Source: Exophiala sp. HKRS030
Lineage: Eukaryota > Ascomycota > Eurotiomycetes > Chaetothyriales > Herpotrichiellaceae
DNA: 64,000 bases
NCBI GenBank assembly: GCA_023897205.1
Contig: JAHWDD010000008.1
Location: 1,178,001-1,242,000, forward strand
Reading direction: 5' to 3'
Position numbers and translations under genes: made by a program. The notes under the pieces are model-generated. The model was not told the DNA's origin, ran no database searches, and worked only from the letters and a program-made list of their open reading frames with translations. The first letter of the stretch is position 1; every line of letters starts with the position of its first letter. Below, piece by piece: positions 12,319-22,751 of the stretch.

Positions 12319-14475
12319 TCATCCCCAGACATCTTCCTGCCACTTCCTGCTCCTCTTTTGCTCACCTCTCCACTTTTTGAGCCCTTCTTCGTCACAATCC
12401 TTTGCGCGTTTGATGCCGTCTCCAATCCTATTACCTACTTCTCTCGCCATGGCAGCAGATCCGCAAATATACAAGGCGGCGCCTTCTTCGAGAAGCAGCT
12501 TGACCAACTCGTTGCACCGCTCTTCCACTCGGTCTTGCACATAAGTTTTCGGTTGGCCTTCCACGCGTGAAAAAGCATGGACAATCTCTAACCTCGCGTG
12601 CGGTGAAGACTGTAACTGGCTCAATTCATCCTTGTACAATAGGTCTTGATCGGGATGGCGGCAGCCAAAGAACAAGATCGTCCGACCAACGGGCCTAGTC
12701 GAGCCGTACAAGTTCGCCAGGTGGGAGTACTCGTACAAGAATGCGCGGAACGGCGCAATACCCGAGCCTGCACAGATGAGGATCAAGGGCGTCGTGGGTG
12801 AGGCCGGGAGTTTGAACGTCGAGCGGCAGATCGAGGCGTGACAGAGGGGTTTGGCACCATCGCGATCTGCCGACAAAGGTGGTGACTGATCGACGACGTG
12901 TGGGTGAATGGGCGTTGATGGCGCCACGAAGGAAGACAGGTACGTGCGCGCCACGCCAGCAATCGCGATCTTACCATCACCCGGGAGGATGTGAGGGTTG
13001 TTTGCGACGGTAAGTGTGGCGCGACGTGGGGAGATGACGGATGAGCTGGAAATGGAATAGTATCGAGCCTTTAACGGTCGTAAGCTCTCGACGACGAAGG
13101 CACGGGGCAGACCGGTCCAGGACACGGACGAGTCCACCTCGTGGACGTGCCTGAGGAGGCGGGAGAGGGTAATGTGGTTTTTGCCGAGGAATTCGGTATA
13201 GCTGGCCTTGTCGGACCCAAGGTTTGCAAGGTAGTCTTTCGCCGTCCGTGTCGAGGCAAAGTGTGCCAGGGTGAGTACCGTTTCTCGCGAGACCGGAGCG
13301 CAAATTTCGAGGTGGTGCCGAAACAATGCTAAGAGATTGGTAGGGGAAGGAAGCGTGGTCTTCTCGACAAGGGGGTCGACAGGGTGAATTACGATCGGAG
13401 CCTTCTCTTGTCCGATCAAGCCAAGGACCTCGATGAGGGCATTTACCTCCGTTGTAGGATTTGTCGGGCGCACAGCCACATAATCTCCCGTCTTGTATTT
13501 GATCTTGGGGTGACCGGAGAGGTCGAGCTCGAGGTGGACACAGCTTCGGGCGGGCAAAGATGCCGTTGTGAGCTCTCGAGTTGAGCTGACAGGCAGTGGC
13601 ACCACGGGCGAGGACGAGCGAGAGAAGGGATCTGAAGGGGCCTGGAAAAAGGGAGGCTCGCCTTGCCAGACACGATCGAGACAGATGGACTTGTCCATAA
13701 CCACACTTATCGTCGGTGTATACACCGACTCGGTCTCGACCAGGCCAAGTTGCGTGCGGAGCTCGCGGATCAGCGTTGTCTTCCAATCCTCAAAGTCTTC
13801 GTGAGTCGTGCCTTTGGCATCGTCGGCTTTTCCGATGGGCAGAAACATGGTCGCACCACGGTCCTGCAACGAGGAGACAACTTGGTCCACGACCGCGTTG
13901 TAGTACTTGTAATTACTGTTCCCGCATCCAAACGCAGTGAACCTCAGGTTGGTCAGGCTAGGAAGTCCAGATTCAGACTTGAGCAGTCTGAGGAAGCCGG
14001 TCGAATTGTCAGACGGGTCCCCCTCTCCAAATGTCGACATGATGAATATCGCGTACTGAGACGGCGAGAGTTGGGCGAGGGTGTCGTGGTCGTAATCTGA
14101 CACATCGGCCACGAGAACGCCCAGGTTGAGTCGATGGCTGCAGTCCCTTGCCAGCTGATGCGCGAAGCCTTCAGCGGTACCCGACTGTGATCCCCAAAAT
14201 ATCACCACCTGTTTCGACGTCTCGGCCAATTTCGTGGCAATGTTGCGGGGCGCCTTGGACACACCACCATTCGACGTTGCCTCACCCGCTTGCGGCCGCT
14301 CGAAGAGCTTGTAGCGGTAGGGGTCTGGTAGGTCCCAGAACGTGCCACGGCTGATACACGCCAACCCGCCGGCCAGGAGAATGACGAGAAGCAAGAGGTC
14401 ATCGTATGCCGCAGTGACCAGAAATTCACGGACCGATGGCGGTTTGGATGAGAATGATGCCACTGACAGACCCAT
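12319..14475 (-). CDS. NADPH-cytochrome P450 reductase (CPR paralogue)
   Basis: Diflavin reductase passing electrons NADPH to FAD to FMN to microsomal P450s at the ER membrane. From the chosen start the protein is 718 aa. There is an N-terminal membrane anchor (DDLLLLVILLAGGLACI), an FMN loop VVIFWGSQSGTAEGFA with FGEGDPSDNSTGF, an FAD motif RYYSISSSS, an NADPH-site motif CAGSGIAPFRAF, and a C-terminal aromatic residue in EDVWG, as in CPRs. I chose the ATG at 14475 (MGLSVASF) because the anchor follows about 25 residues later. In-frame ATGs at 14574 and 14640 would add up to 55 uncharacteristic residues. No intron. It is divergent from the MFS gene and about 4 kb from a P450. Fungi often carry more than one CPR; whether this is the housekeeping copy or a pathway partner cannot be told here. 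Confidence 0.9.
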   Translation of the reverse strand: MGLSVASFSSKPPSVREFLVTAAYDDLLLLVILLAGGLACISRGTFWDLPDPYRYKLFERPQAGEATSNGGVSKAPRNIATKLAETSKQVVIFWGSQSGTAEGFAHQLARDCSHRLNLGVLVADVSDYDHDTLAQLSPSQYAIFIMSTFGEGDPSDNSTGFLRLLKSESGLPSLTNLRFTAFGCGNSNYKYYNAVVDQVVSSLQDRGATMFLPIGKADDAKGTTHEDFEDWKTTLIRELRTQLGLVETESVYTPTISVVMDKSICLDRVWQGEPPFFQAPSDPFSRSSSPVVPLPVSSTRELTTASLPARSCVHLELDLSGHPKIKYKTGDYVAVRPTNPTTEVNALIEVLGLIGQEKAPIVIHPVDPLVEKTTLPSPTNLLALFRHHLEICAPVSRETVLTLAHFASTRTAKDYLANLGSDKASYTEFLGKNHITLSRLLRHVHEVDSSVSWTGLPRAFVVESLRPLKARYYSISSSSVISPRRATLTVANNPHILPGDGKIAIAGVARTYLSSFVAPSTPIHPHVVDQSPPLSADRDGAKPLCHASICRSTFKLPASPTTPLILICAGSGIAPFRAFLYEYSHLANLYGSTRPVGRTILFFGCRHPDQDLLYKDELSQLQSSPHARLEIVHAFSRVEGQPKTYVQDRVEERCNELVKLLLEEGAALYICGSAAMAREVGNRIGDGIKRAKDCDEEGLKKWRGEQKRSRKWQEDVWG

Positions 14476-15568
14476 CGTTGGAGAAGTGTTTTGTGTAGCA
14501 GCTCGAATGAAGGTGATAAAATGAGATTGCGGGATAACTCCAGACCGCACGACGAGGACGTTGGCTTTTATCATCCCATTCTCAGGCTCTAAGGAGCAAG
14601 ACAATCTCCATCCAGACCACATAGAACGCCAACGACTCAAAATCTGCGGAGGGTCGGTGGCGGAATCGACTGTGAACCTGGCTCGATAGGAATGTCGATG
14701 AGCTCATTTGAGAGGTCAAAACGACTCCTAGGAGCTCTGGAAGTAAGCTTGAAGCGGCATGTTCAGGTCCACGTGCAACCAACGTGTCAAGATGGACTCG
14801 GGTCGGGGGGAGGAAACATCTCGTTCTAGCAGCTCTCCCCGAGCGGAGACCTTTCCCAGTCTCGAGGTACCGTGTCCGCTGCATCACGGGCAACGTCTCG
14901 ACAATTTTGTTTCATCAAGATCATCAGATCCAGGAAGTTCAGCGAAACACCCTACCCCGGACTTCGGAACAGGGTCTGCTGCCCGCAAGGAGTCGGATGG
15001 TCCGTGGGGAAAGTGGATAGGGGGGGTGAGGAGGCTTGCCGCCAACCCCGCCAGTAAGAGCGAGGTGGTTTCACGTACATTCGGGGGATGTTGCCATTTC
15101 TGTGTTTTGGGAAAGGTGCTTTGTGTTCGGGCAAAAATCCTTCCACTTTCGCATTAGATGACTTGTTTGGCTTCAAGACTTTTCAAGGCCATTCCCCGCG
15201 TGGATACCTGGTAGTTCTGGGTCCCAGGCCGAGAGCCTTTTCCTATAATGTGAGTTTGGAAATGTTCCCTCGGGACACCCAGATGAGTGTGCCTTTCAAA
15301 GGATAGTCAGCCCATTTGCAAAAGTCCCGACGTGGTCAATGTAAACCAGGGTATTTCCAGACCCGTCACCACGATCTTGTGCAAGGTCGGGGAAGCGGGC
15401 ATCCCAGGTTCGCCATCGCCCAAACGCACACCGGGCGTGGAGTTTTGAATTTTGGTGTCTATCACAGGGCCACCGGAGTATATATACGGGCGATATTCCC
15501 CCTGGGTTGAAGGAGCAACTCACCTTTCGACTGCGAGCATCGCTCCCTGTACCAATAACTTCCTCAAC
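14476..15568. promoter_or_regulatory. Divergent promoter region between CPR and MFS transporter
   Basis: About 1.1 kb shared upstream region. Candidate carbon-catabolite-repressor (CreA-type SYGGRG) hexamers are GTGGGG at 15004, CCCCGC at 15046 and CCCCGC at 15194. Such short sites occur often by chance, so this is only suggestive. No gene is supported inside. Confidence 0.35.
15479..15486 (+). promoter_or_regulatory. TATA box of the MFS transporter gene
   Basis: TATATATA lies 90 nt upstream of the ATG at 15569. It is downstream of the more distal in-frame ATG at 15452, so a transcript starting from this box would use the 15569 start. Confidence 0.5.
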
Positions 15569-17149
15569 ATGTTCGACCTCGATTTCAGAGCGAACCGGTG
15601 GGCCTACTTCTTTTGCTCAGTCTCGGTCATCGGAGCGCTCGTGTTCGGCTACGACAACACCTACTACAATGGCGTCCTGGGGATGCAAACTTTCAAAAAC
15701 AACTACGGAGACCACTACGACGAGAACGGAAAAAAGGCATTGAATGTGACCTTCACGTCTCTGAGTTCCTCGGCGATATACATTGGCGACGCGCTCGGTG
15801 CTCTTGTCTCGGCTCCCATCAACGACAAGTATGGACGCAAATCGACGTTCTGGGCGGCAGCAACGTGCGTCCTGGTCGGTGGCATCGCTCAGATTGCGGA
15901 CACGCGTTACGAAGCTGTCATCATCGTCGGACGCATCCTCATCGGTCTCGGGATGGGACAGTGCACCGTCACTTGCCTGCTGTACATTGGCGAAGTGGCT
16001 CCACTCCAGATTCGCGGCCCGGCATTGATGACCTTCCAGCTCCTGCAATCCATCTCCCAGCTCGTGGCGTCGGCCATCACCCAAGGCACCGAATCAATGC
16101 ACAATTCCCTGGCGTACAAAATTCCGATGGGTGGACTGGTCGTGCTTCCGCTCATCATGTACGTCTTCCTCCCCTTTATTCCGGAAACCCCGGTGTGGTT
16201 GCTGAGCAAAGGTCGAGTTCAAGATGCCGCCAGCGCGCTGCGCCGCGTGCACCAAGGCCAGGAGGGTTATACCCCGGAAAGAGATCTGGCTATCCTGACC
16301 GAGGCCAACGAACGAGAATTGGAGCACATGGCAGCCTCGTCGTGGTCCTCACTGGTCACGAACCCCATTGAGCGCAAGAAATTCATCTACTCCGCCGGTG
16401 CACTGTATTCCCAGCAGATTTGTGGCATCCTGTTCTTCTACAACTACGGTGTCGTTTTCGCCCAAGCCATCGGCGTCTCCCAGCCGTACACGATACAGCT
16501 CGTCACCAACATTCTGCAGATCGTCACGGTCACAGTCTCGGTGTTGTTGGGGAACAAAGTTCCTCGACGCACCAATCTGTTGGTCACGACCGTGATGATG
16601 TTTGTCGCCTTCATCGTCATCGGGGGCATCGGCACGCAACGGCAACTGACGACCGCTTCGCAATACATCATCGTGGTCTTCTCATTCGTCATCATCGTCG
16701 CATTCAACTTTGGTTTCGGACCTCTGGCGTACACGGTGGCCCGTGAAATGGCCGTCGGACCCAACCAGAACAAGATAATGTCGTTGTCGATCGTGTTCTT
16801 CTACTTTATCATCTGGCTCATGTCGTTCACGGCGCCTTATATGTACACCTCTGCTGGCTGGGGTCCGATGCTGGGGTTTTTCTACGCGGGCACGACCCTA
16901 ACGTCGCTCGCCTGGGTGTGGTTCTGTGTCGGCGAGACCACTGGACGGTCGACACTGGAGCTCGCGCTTTTCTTTGAACAAGGGATCCCAGTGCGTCGTT
17001 GGAAGACCCACGTGTTTCCGTCGCTCGAAGAACTTGTTGAAGACAACAGTCAAGCTTTGGGCCGCCACGAACCCAAGAGCGCGTCGGTTGAACTAGCCGA
17101 GACCCATGGCAACACCGATCACGCCGAGCACGTCGAGGGAAAGGCTTAG
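15569..17149 (+). CDS. MFS transporter, sugar porter family
   Basis: 526-aa plasma-membrane proton symporter or facilitator of the fungal sugar porter type with 12 predicted helices. Hallmarks visible: FGYDNTYYNGVLGM in helix 1; NDKYGRKSTF (the D-x-x-G-R-K loop 2-3 motif); GRILIGLGMG in helix 4; FIPETPVWLLSKGR (PETPxWL, loop 6-7); and VGETTGRSTLEL at the end of helix 12. The substrate could be a hexose, disaccharide, polyol or quinate-like acid; the sequence does not decide. The start MFDLDFRANRW was preferred over the in-frame ATG at 15452 because that ATG precedes the TATA box and adds an unusual N-terminal extension. No introns. It sits between CPR and P450 genes, so it could import the cluster's substrate. 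Confidence 0.9.
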   Translation: MFDLDFRANRWAYFFCSVSVIGALVFGYDNTYYNGVLGMQTFKNNYGDHYDENGKKALNVTFTSLSSSAIYIGDALGALVSAPINDKYGRKSTFWAAATCVLVGGIAQIADTRYEAVIIVGRILIGLGMGQCTVTCLLYIGEVAPLQIRGPALMTFQLLQSISQLVASAITQGTESMHNSLAYKIPMGGLVVLPLIMYVFLPFIPETPVWLLSKGRVQDAASALRRVHQGQEGYTPERDLAILTEANERELEHMAASSWSSLVTNPIERKKFIYSAGALYSQQICGILFFYNYGVVFAQAIGVSQPYTIQLVTNILQIVTVTVSVLLGNKVPRRTNLLVTTVMMFVAFIVIGGIGTQRQLTTASQYIIVVFSFVIIVAFNFGFGPLAYTVAREMAVGPNQNKIMSLSIVFFYFIIWLMSFTAPYMYTSAGWGPMLGFFYAGTTLTSLAWVWFCVGETTGRSTLELALFFEQGIPVRRWKTHVFPSLEELVEDNSQALGRHEPKSASVELAETHGNTDHAEHVEGKA

Positions 17150-18307
17150 GCTCGCCCGTCACAACAGATGGAGAGCTGGGAGAAGAGCTCGGGAGAAAAC
17201 ACAATATCAAAGCTCCTATCAAAAGCACTGGTCCTGTCACAAACAGATAAGGCTACTGACACACTATTACGAATATACATGATCTCCTACTTAGTATATA
17301 CACCCAGCTCCCCCGTGTTTGTGACTACATAAAGTCCACGGAAGAGAACTCAGAGACGAATAGATTTTCAGGACATGAGAAGATTCGCTGCATTGAGAAG
17401 AGAGTCAAGCTCGAGCACGTCAGATATGACGGGGAGTGTAAAATGTTTGGATCGAGAACCTGTGGGTGTTCTGTAGACCTGTGTCTCATCAGATTCGAGA
17501 TCAAGTTGACCCATCGCAATCCACACGCCCCACGACCACCATCAGTTTCATGACTTGGGGTGAATGAAAGAAGCACGAGTGAGAACATTTCCCTGTTGGG
17601 CCGGCTTCGGACCGTAGCTCTAGTCATTCGTCGTGACTTACGATCCTCGGGGAATCTAACCCCCAGCTGAAGGGAACGTTAGAGATGGGACTGCTCACCA
17701 GCCGCCCAACGTCCGATCTTGTGGGTCACGTGAACCCGTGAGCCTTGGCACTTTGAAGCATCTCTCCGGGTATGGATTAATTAGCCCAGCTTCGCGAGAG
17801 AAAATCCCACGGAGAAAGTTGCCCTTCGAATCTCTCTCCACAATCAACCATTCCACACTCGTCTGCTCCCACAGCATTCCCGTCGTCAGTTTGCCGAAAC
17901 TCTATCGTCGTCTCCAGAAAGGACTTTGACCAAAATGATTTGGCCTCGTCTTGTAAACACCTTCAAGTTCTCGCGAGGCCTATAGCTCTAGTGACGAGCC
18001 TAGCCAGGCGATTCTGTCCAAACCGATGCTTCTACCACTACCTCAAGGCAATGTGAGGTCGATTGTGACGTGCCAAAGCCTATTCCCGAGGGACTCGGAA
18101 TCTATCTGGCTGGATGTGTTCACCTCAGGGCCGCAGCGCACGCTGAGGGCTCTACATACGTTTCTGTCCCGAAACGGCTTTTCTCGCCGAGTTGATAGTC
18201 CGACCTATCGGGGATCTGATGTGATGCTTCTGTCTCGGCCATTGAAAGGAAAGCAGGTTCCAACACCGTGTTTCCATTTTCCAAGGGTTTAAAAGAATGT
18301 TCTGCAA
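17150..18307. other. Intergenic region between MFS and P450 genes
   Basis: About 1.16 kb with no protein-like ORF. It should contain the MFS terminator and the P450 promoter. No strong TATA box; a TTTAAAAG sequence lies just upstream of the P450 ATG. Confidence 0.4.
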
Positions 18308-19933
18308 ATGCGTCAGACATTTACCTTTGATAAGCCATCCAGTATGTTCGGATTGCTCGTTTTTGCATGTTCCGCGGTCCTTGTCACCCTTTCGCTCATC
18401 GTTTTACCCATTGTTCACTATCTTCGGGATGCCAAGGGCCTTCGAAAATATCCGCAGTTATCGATTTGGTCCGGCATCTCTGATATACCCTTCATCATCG
18501 AAGCCCACAGAGGCTTTAGGTCTCGACGTCTCAACGAACTTCACAAAGAGTACCCCGTGGTCAGAATTGGTCCGAACTCGCTGTCATACGCTAGCCACCG
18601 CGCCATCAAAGATATCTACGGGTTCAACTCGACATGTACAAAAGACGACATGTACGATGTACTCTCAGGCACCCACCGCCACCTCGCCGACGTGACAGAT
18701 AAGAAAGAGCATGCTCGCAAGCGCAAGACTCTTTCGAGCGCATACGCCATCAAAAACCTCGAGAATTGGGAATACAAAGTAGCCCGTATGACCGAGAGAA
18801 TGATCGAAGCGTTTGACCGGCGGTGCACCGAGCCCCTGAAAATGAGAGAGTCTCCTAGGATGGAAGACCTCAATGTGGAATTCTGGTCGTGGGCCAATTA
18901 CTTCACCGTGTCCGCCATTGCTAATATCGGACTGAGCGAAGAGCTGGGCTTCCTGGAGAAGGAAAACGATCTGATCACCTCTGAGCGCCCGGACGGGACG
19001 ACCAAGACCGTATCCTTCAAAGAATGTCTCGACGCGACGCTCTGGGTAGATTCGAATCTCGTGTGGTCGTACAAATGGTATCACACAGCTGTCCGTCTGG
19101 CCGATCTCTTCTCTGCAACCTACCGGAAGAAACTCCAACACAAAAGAGACTGGGATGGCATCGTGTGGAATCGAGCCACAGCTCGTCTGAAACGCCATCA
19201 AAGAGGTGAACAGCTGGACGATTTCTTCACAGCCTTGATGCACGACAAGGGCGGCAACCCCAACCATCTCGAATGGGGGGAGATTGTGGCGGAAATCAGC
19301 ATCATGATGAATGCAGGATCCGACACGACCGCCATCGCCCTCAACAATGTCATCTACTTCTTGTTGAAAAACCCTAGGTGTTTGGCGACCCTGAGACGAG
19401 AAGTCGATGCGAATCTCGACGAGAACGATGTCGTTGCCCCCTACGACAAGGTCAAGCATCTACCGTATCTGCGTGCGTGCTTGGACGAGTCTCTCCGGAT
19501 CATGCCCCCGAACAGCTTTGGGCTCCCCCGTCGAACGCCCCCGGAAGGTGCCATGATCCTCGGCGAGTGGGTCCCGGGCAACACCACGGTGTCTATCTCG
19601 ACATTCGTTGCACACAGGGACCCCGTCGTCTTTCCCAATCCGGAGCAATTCATTCCCGAGCGCTGGCTGGGTGAGGCTGGGAAAGAGCTGCAGCCCTACT
19701 TTATCGCGTTTTCGGCGGGATCACGGGGCTGCATCGGTCGCAACATCAGCTATTTGGAGCAATACGTCGCCCTGGCCAGCTTGCTGCACCGTTTCGAATT
19801 CGCGCTCCCGTCCGAGCATTGGCAGCCTACTAGGAGAGAGTATTTCACCTGCTCGCCCGGGCCTATGCCTTTGAAAATCTGGAGACGGGAAGAGGCCAGC
19901 GAGCACAACTCCCCACAAAATTCGGTGGGGTAG
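18308..19933 (+). CDS. Cytochrome P450 monooxygenase (microsomal, class E)
   Basis: 541-aa ER-anchored heme monooxygenase. An N-terminal anchor (about residues 14-37) is followed by the P450 fold. The I-helix has AGSDTT (336-341) with the oxygen-activating Thr. The K-helix ExxR is ESLR (394-397), PERW is at 450-453, and the heme loop FSAGSRGCIGRN holds the Cys ligand at residue 475. The layout resembles fungal P450s often labelled benzoate 4-monooxygenase-like, but I cannot fix the CYP family. Substrate is unknown. The alternative ATG at codon 13 (18344) would start right at the anchor and is equally plausible. Single exon. A reductase gene, an MFS transporter and a zinc-cluster regulator lie within 6 kb, which suggests a small catabolic or detoxification group. 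Confidence 0.92.
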   Translation: MRQTFTFDKPSSMFGLLVFACSAVLVTLSLIVLPIVHYLRDAKGLRKYPQLSIWSGISDIPFIIEAHRGFRSRRLNELHKEYPVVRIGPNSLSYASHRAIKDIYGFNSTCTKDDMYDVLSGTHRHLADVTDKKEHARKRKTLSSAYAIKNLENWEYKVARMTERMIEAFDRRCTEPLKMRESPRMEDLNVEFWSWANYFTVSAIANIGLSEELGFLEKENDLITSERPDGTTKTVSFKECLDATLWVDSNLVWSYKWYHTAVRLADLFSATYRKKLQHKRDWDGIVWNRATARLKRHQRGEQLDDFFTALMHDKGGNPNHLEWGEIVAEISIMMNAGSDTTAIALNNVIYFLLKNPRCLATLRREVDANLDENDVVAPYDKVKHLPYLRACLDESLRIMPPNSFGLPRRTPPEGAMILGEWVPGNTTVSISTFVAHRDPVVFPNPEQFIPERWLGEAGKELQPYFIAFSAGSRGCIGRNISYLEQYVALASLLHRFEFALPSEHWQPTRREYFTCSPGPMPLKIWRREEASEHNSPQNSVG

Positions 19934-20657
19934 AAACGAAAATCCAAGGAAGAAAACCTGAGATGGTCCTTTTGTAGAATGTCCAGCATGCATCGTACAC
20001 GAATCTATCTACTTGGAGTCACTGAGAAATGGTGCCGGAGCTGTTGCTGAGACGAGCCGAGAGATGAGGAGGCCTTTCGTGACGAACTAGACTGGCCAGG
20101 AAGAACGGTAAGTTGAGTGCGACAGTGTCTTGAGTAGTGTCTCAATTAGAAGTTACCAAATTTCACATTTTGTCTTCGTGTTGACTTCCATTGCAATACA
20201 TAAACCGGGCTAGGCGGTCCTGCGATTCGACATTGCGATCCCAGACCCAAGGATGAGAAGGATTTTCTTGGACAGTGTCTCCCGTTCGATTTTGTTCCGG
20301 CTCAGTGCCCGCCGAAAGAGGGACGTTTCTCTGAGGAATCCAACCACTAACAGTCCAGCGGATTCTCGTCGGGATGACCCAAAAGTCTTCTTCGGGCAAT
20401 TTATCCCGCGTGGCGTTTGGCGGAGACGGCCACAGCAAATTGGATTCTTGGGGGTATCAAGAGTGACCCCCGCCAACGAGGAGGACTTCTTTGTGCAATG
20501 ATAGTGGCATGGCACTTCTTGTATCGAAGCTCTCTAACCAACAGATCCTCTCTATGACACAAAAGTGGAGAATGGACTTGCAAAGGAGTTGAAATTGACA
20601 AATGTGTCCAGTAGGCCTCTCGTCAGCGTCTGTGAAGGCTCCGTTGCCACCACGGCG
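19934..20657. other. Intergenic region between P450 and zinc-cluster regulator
   Basis: 724 nt with no supported gene. ORFs on both strands are short and not protein-like. Presumed P450 3' UTR and regulator promoter. Confidence 0.4.
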
Positions 20658-22751
20658 ATGACCCCTTCAGAAAGGGTAAAAACGAGAACTTCGGCGTGTG
20701 CTAACTGCAGATAAGTCCCTCTCGCGTGCTCTTCAAGATGATGGAGGCTTCGCTAACAGAAAGGATACAGCGCGTCATGTAAAATGTGAGTTAGGCGACT
20801 GGCCCCTTTCTTCCCTGGGTAGCTTGGGGACTAACCGAGGGCTTCTTCCCCTCAGGTGACCCCAATCATCGCGCTTGCGAGCGCTGTCGGCGACGGGGCG
20901 ACACGTGTGTGCGAAGCAGACCGCTGATGATTCGATATACTCTGGTGGCTAGTGATATCGAACGGATCAGGTCTCCGCCGTTTCAAAAAAGTCCGCTTAT
21001 ACTCCAAAAGATCGTGAACTACCAGTGCCCTCTCTGACGCTGCCATAGAACAGCCACTAAGGTTCATCGACGAGACTGGAATTACTCAGGCCCAGTACTC
21101 CGAGCCTCATGCTCAAAAGGACCAAGACTTGCCGGAGTGGGATCCCGGCATCGATAGCGGACCAGCCACTGTGAAGGACTCCGCTACAACCACCTACTTG
21201 GGAGTCCAGCTCGATCACGATGTTGTTGGCCAGCATCAACTTTGCAGGGAGACCTGTTTGGAATCTGCCGGTATTGAAGCAATCACATCCCCTAGACCAG
21301 GATCAGATGGTAGCAACAACCACGGAGGCTCCCCTATTTCCCCGTCCATTTCCCTACGCACGCCTGCAGTGACGACGCTTGAGACCGCCGTCCCGGTCTC
21401 AACCGAAGGCGAAGAGGGTTCATATCTCTTGCGCGCGATGTTGATGCGCCACTTCATCGACCACCTGGCAGGCTGGTTTGACTTGATCGACCCCGAGAGG
21501 TTCTTTGCGTGTACGGTGCCGGAAAGAGCAAAGACCAGCGCTCAGTTGATGAACACGGTCCTCTGTGTGTCAGCGACGCATCTCCTCTGTCTTCCCTACG
21601 AACAAAGAGCCCGACATATCAGTCGGCCGGCGGTGATCAATGACGATGTAGCCATCTACTACCACAACGAATCCATCCGCCCATTCATGGCGCTGACCAC
21701 AGATTCAACCGACATTCACGACGAAAACCTTCTGGCGGCTACCGTCCTCCTAAGGTGGCACGAAGAGATTGATGCCCCGCGCCGGGCAGACGACGAAGAT
21801 CGAGATCTTTTTCTGCGCGTCAAGAACCTGCTCGTCACCGAGCAATTCCAGCAGGTAGGGTCGCCCATGTTGCACGGGACATCTGCACCTGCACAGCAGT
21901 CGTGGACGACATCCGGCATGACAACCGACGATGGACCAGGACTCCGGCTCTCGCCAGGGTTTTCCCGGGGCATTCGTCCACACAACCTTCGTGAAGCCTC
22001 TTTCTGGATCGCCTTCCGACAAGAGATCTACACGTGCTTCCTCAAAGAGCAGCGCTTTGAATTGTCCCTGTCCAATTGCTCCGCCTTTAGATCGTTCGAC
22101 CCGGCCGAGGACACTGTGTGGGCGAACAGACTGATCGTCTTCTGTGCCGACTGCCTCGAATTTTGTTACAGCTCTGTTGAATGCCAGACCGGCAGGACAG
22201 CGACGCCCAACATCCTGAATTCTCCCATGGTGGCCACGACTGCTCGTTGGGCGGCACTCAAACAGCAGGCAGAGCAGTGGGCAGCGAGTCTTCCATCCAG
22301 CTTTGACCCGATCTACTATTCCCCGGCGAGGGATCATCCTCCTTGGTCCAACATCTTTCCCGAGCTCTGGTATCGGTCGGACTGCCACGTAATAGGCCTC
22401 CAGCACCTCGGGATCGCACAGATTCTTCTCACGGTCCACGATCCGACCCAGCCGAAGCTAGGACCAGCGGTTGCAACGAGTGCTCGCCAGATCAGCCAAT
22501 CCGTACGCATGATTGTGAAGAAACTCTGCGGCATGGCCCTTGGAAATCCCAGGATACCTCCCGCAACCGGACTGGCGGGCCTGGCCATCGCGAGGGCTGG
22601 AGGACATTTTGAGAACCGACGAGAACAAGAGGCTCTTCTCGGTATGTTGGACGTGCTCCGTGTAGAGCATGGCTGGACGATTGGCAATACTGTCGAAGAC
22701 TTGAAGGCTTATTGGGGAACAGCTATCAGATACGCCACCGACCGCGAATGA
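20658..22751 (+). CDS. Zn(II)2Cys6 fungal-specific transcription factor with an AT-AC intron
   Basis: Nuclear regulator with an N-terminal binuclear zinc cluster and a large fungal transcription-factor domain. Proposed exons: 20658-20710, 20769-20785 (17 nt), 20856-about 20951, and about 21049-22751. Spliced this way the protein starts MTPSERVKTRTSACANCRA and continues RHVKCDPNHRACERCRRRGD, a perfect C-x2-C-x6-C-x6-C-x2-C-x6-C. Intron 1 (20711-20768, 58 nt) begins ATAAGT and ends ATAC, with branch CTAAC 12 nt before its end. Intron 2 (20786-20855) is GTGAGT...CAG. Intron 3 is uncertain: A|GTGATA to CATAG (20952-21048) has a good CTGAC branch site, and CAG|GTCTCC to ACCAG (20971-21024) is an alternative. 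The last exon carries the regulator domain (from about MLMRHFIDHLAGWFDLIDP). Likely controls the neighbouring P450/transporter genes (inference). Confidence 0.8.

Noticed and set aside
14476..14640. N-terminal extension of the P450 reductase
   Set aside because: Residues encoded here are not like CPR N termini, and the membrane anchor is properly placed from the ATG at 14475.
15452..15568. Upstream start of the first MFS transporter
   Set aside because: It lies upstream of the TATATATA box and adds residues not seen in sugar porters.
20675..20710. Conventional GTAAAA...GCTAACTGCAG intron in the zinc-cluster gene
   Set aside because: It would be only about 35 nt, shorter than any other intron here, and would delete the first CxxC of the zinc cluster.
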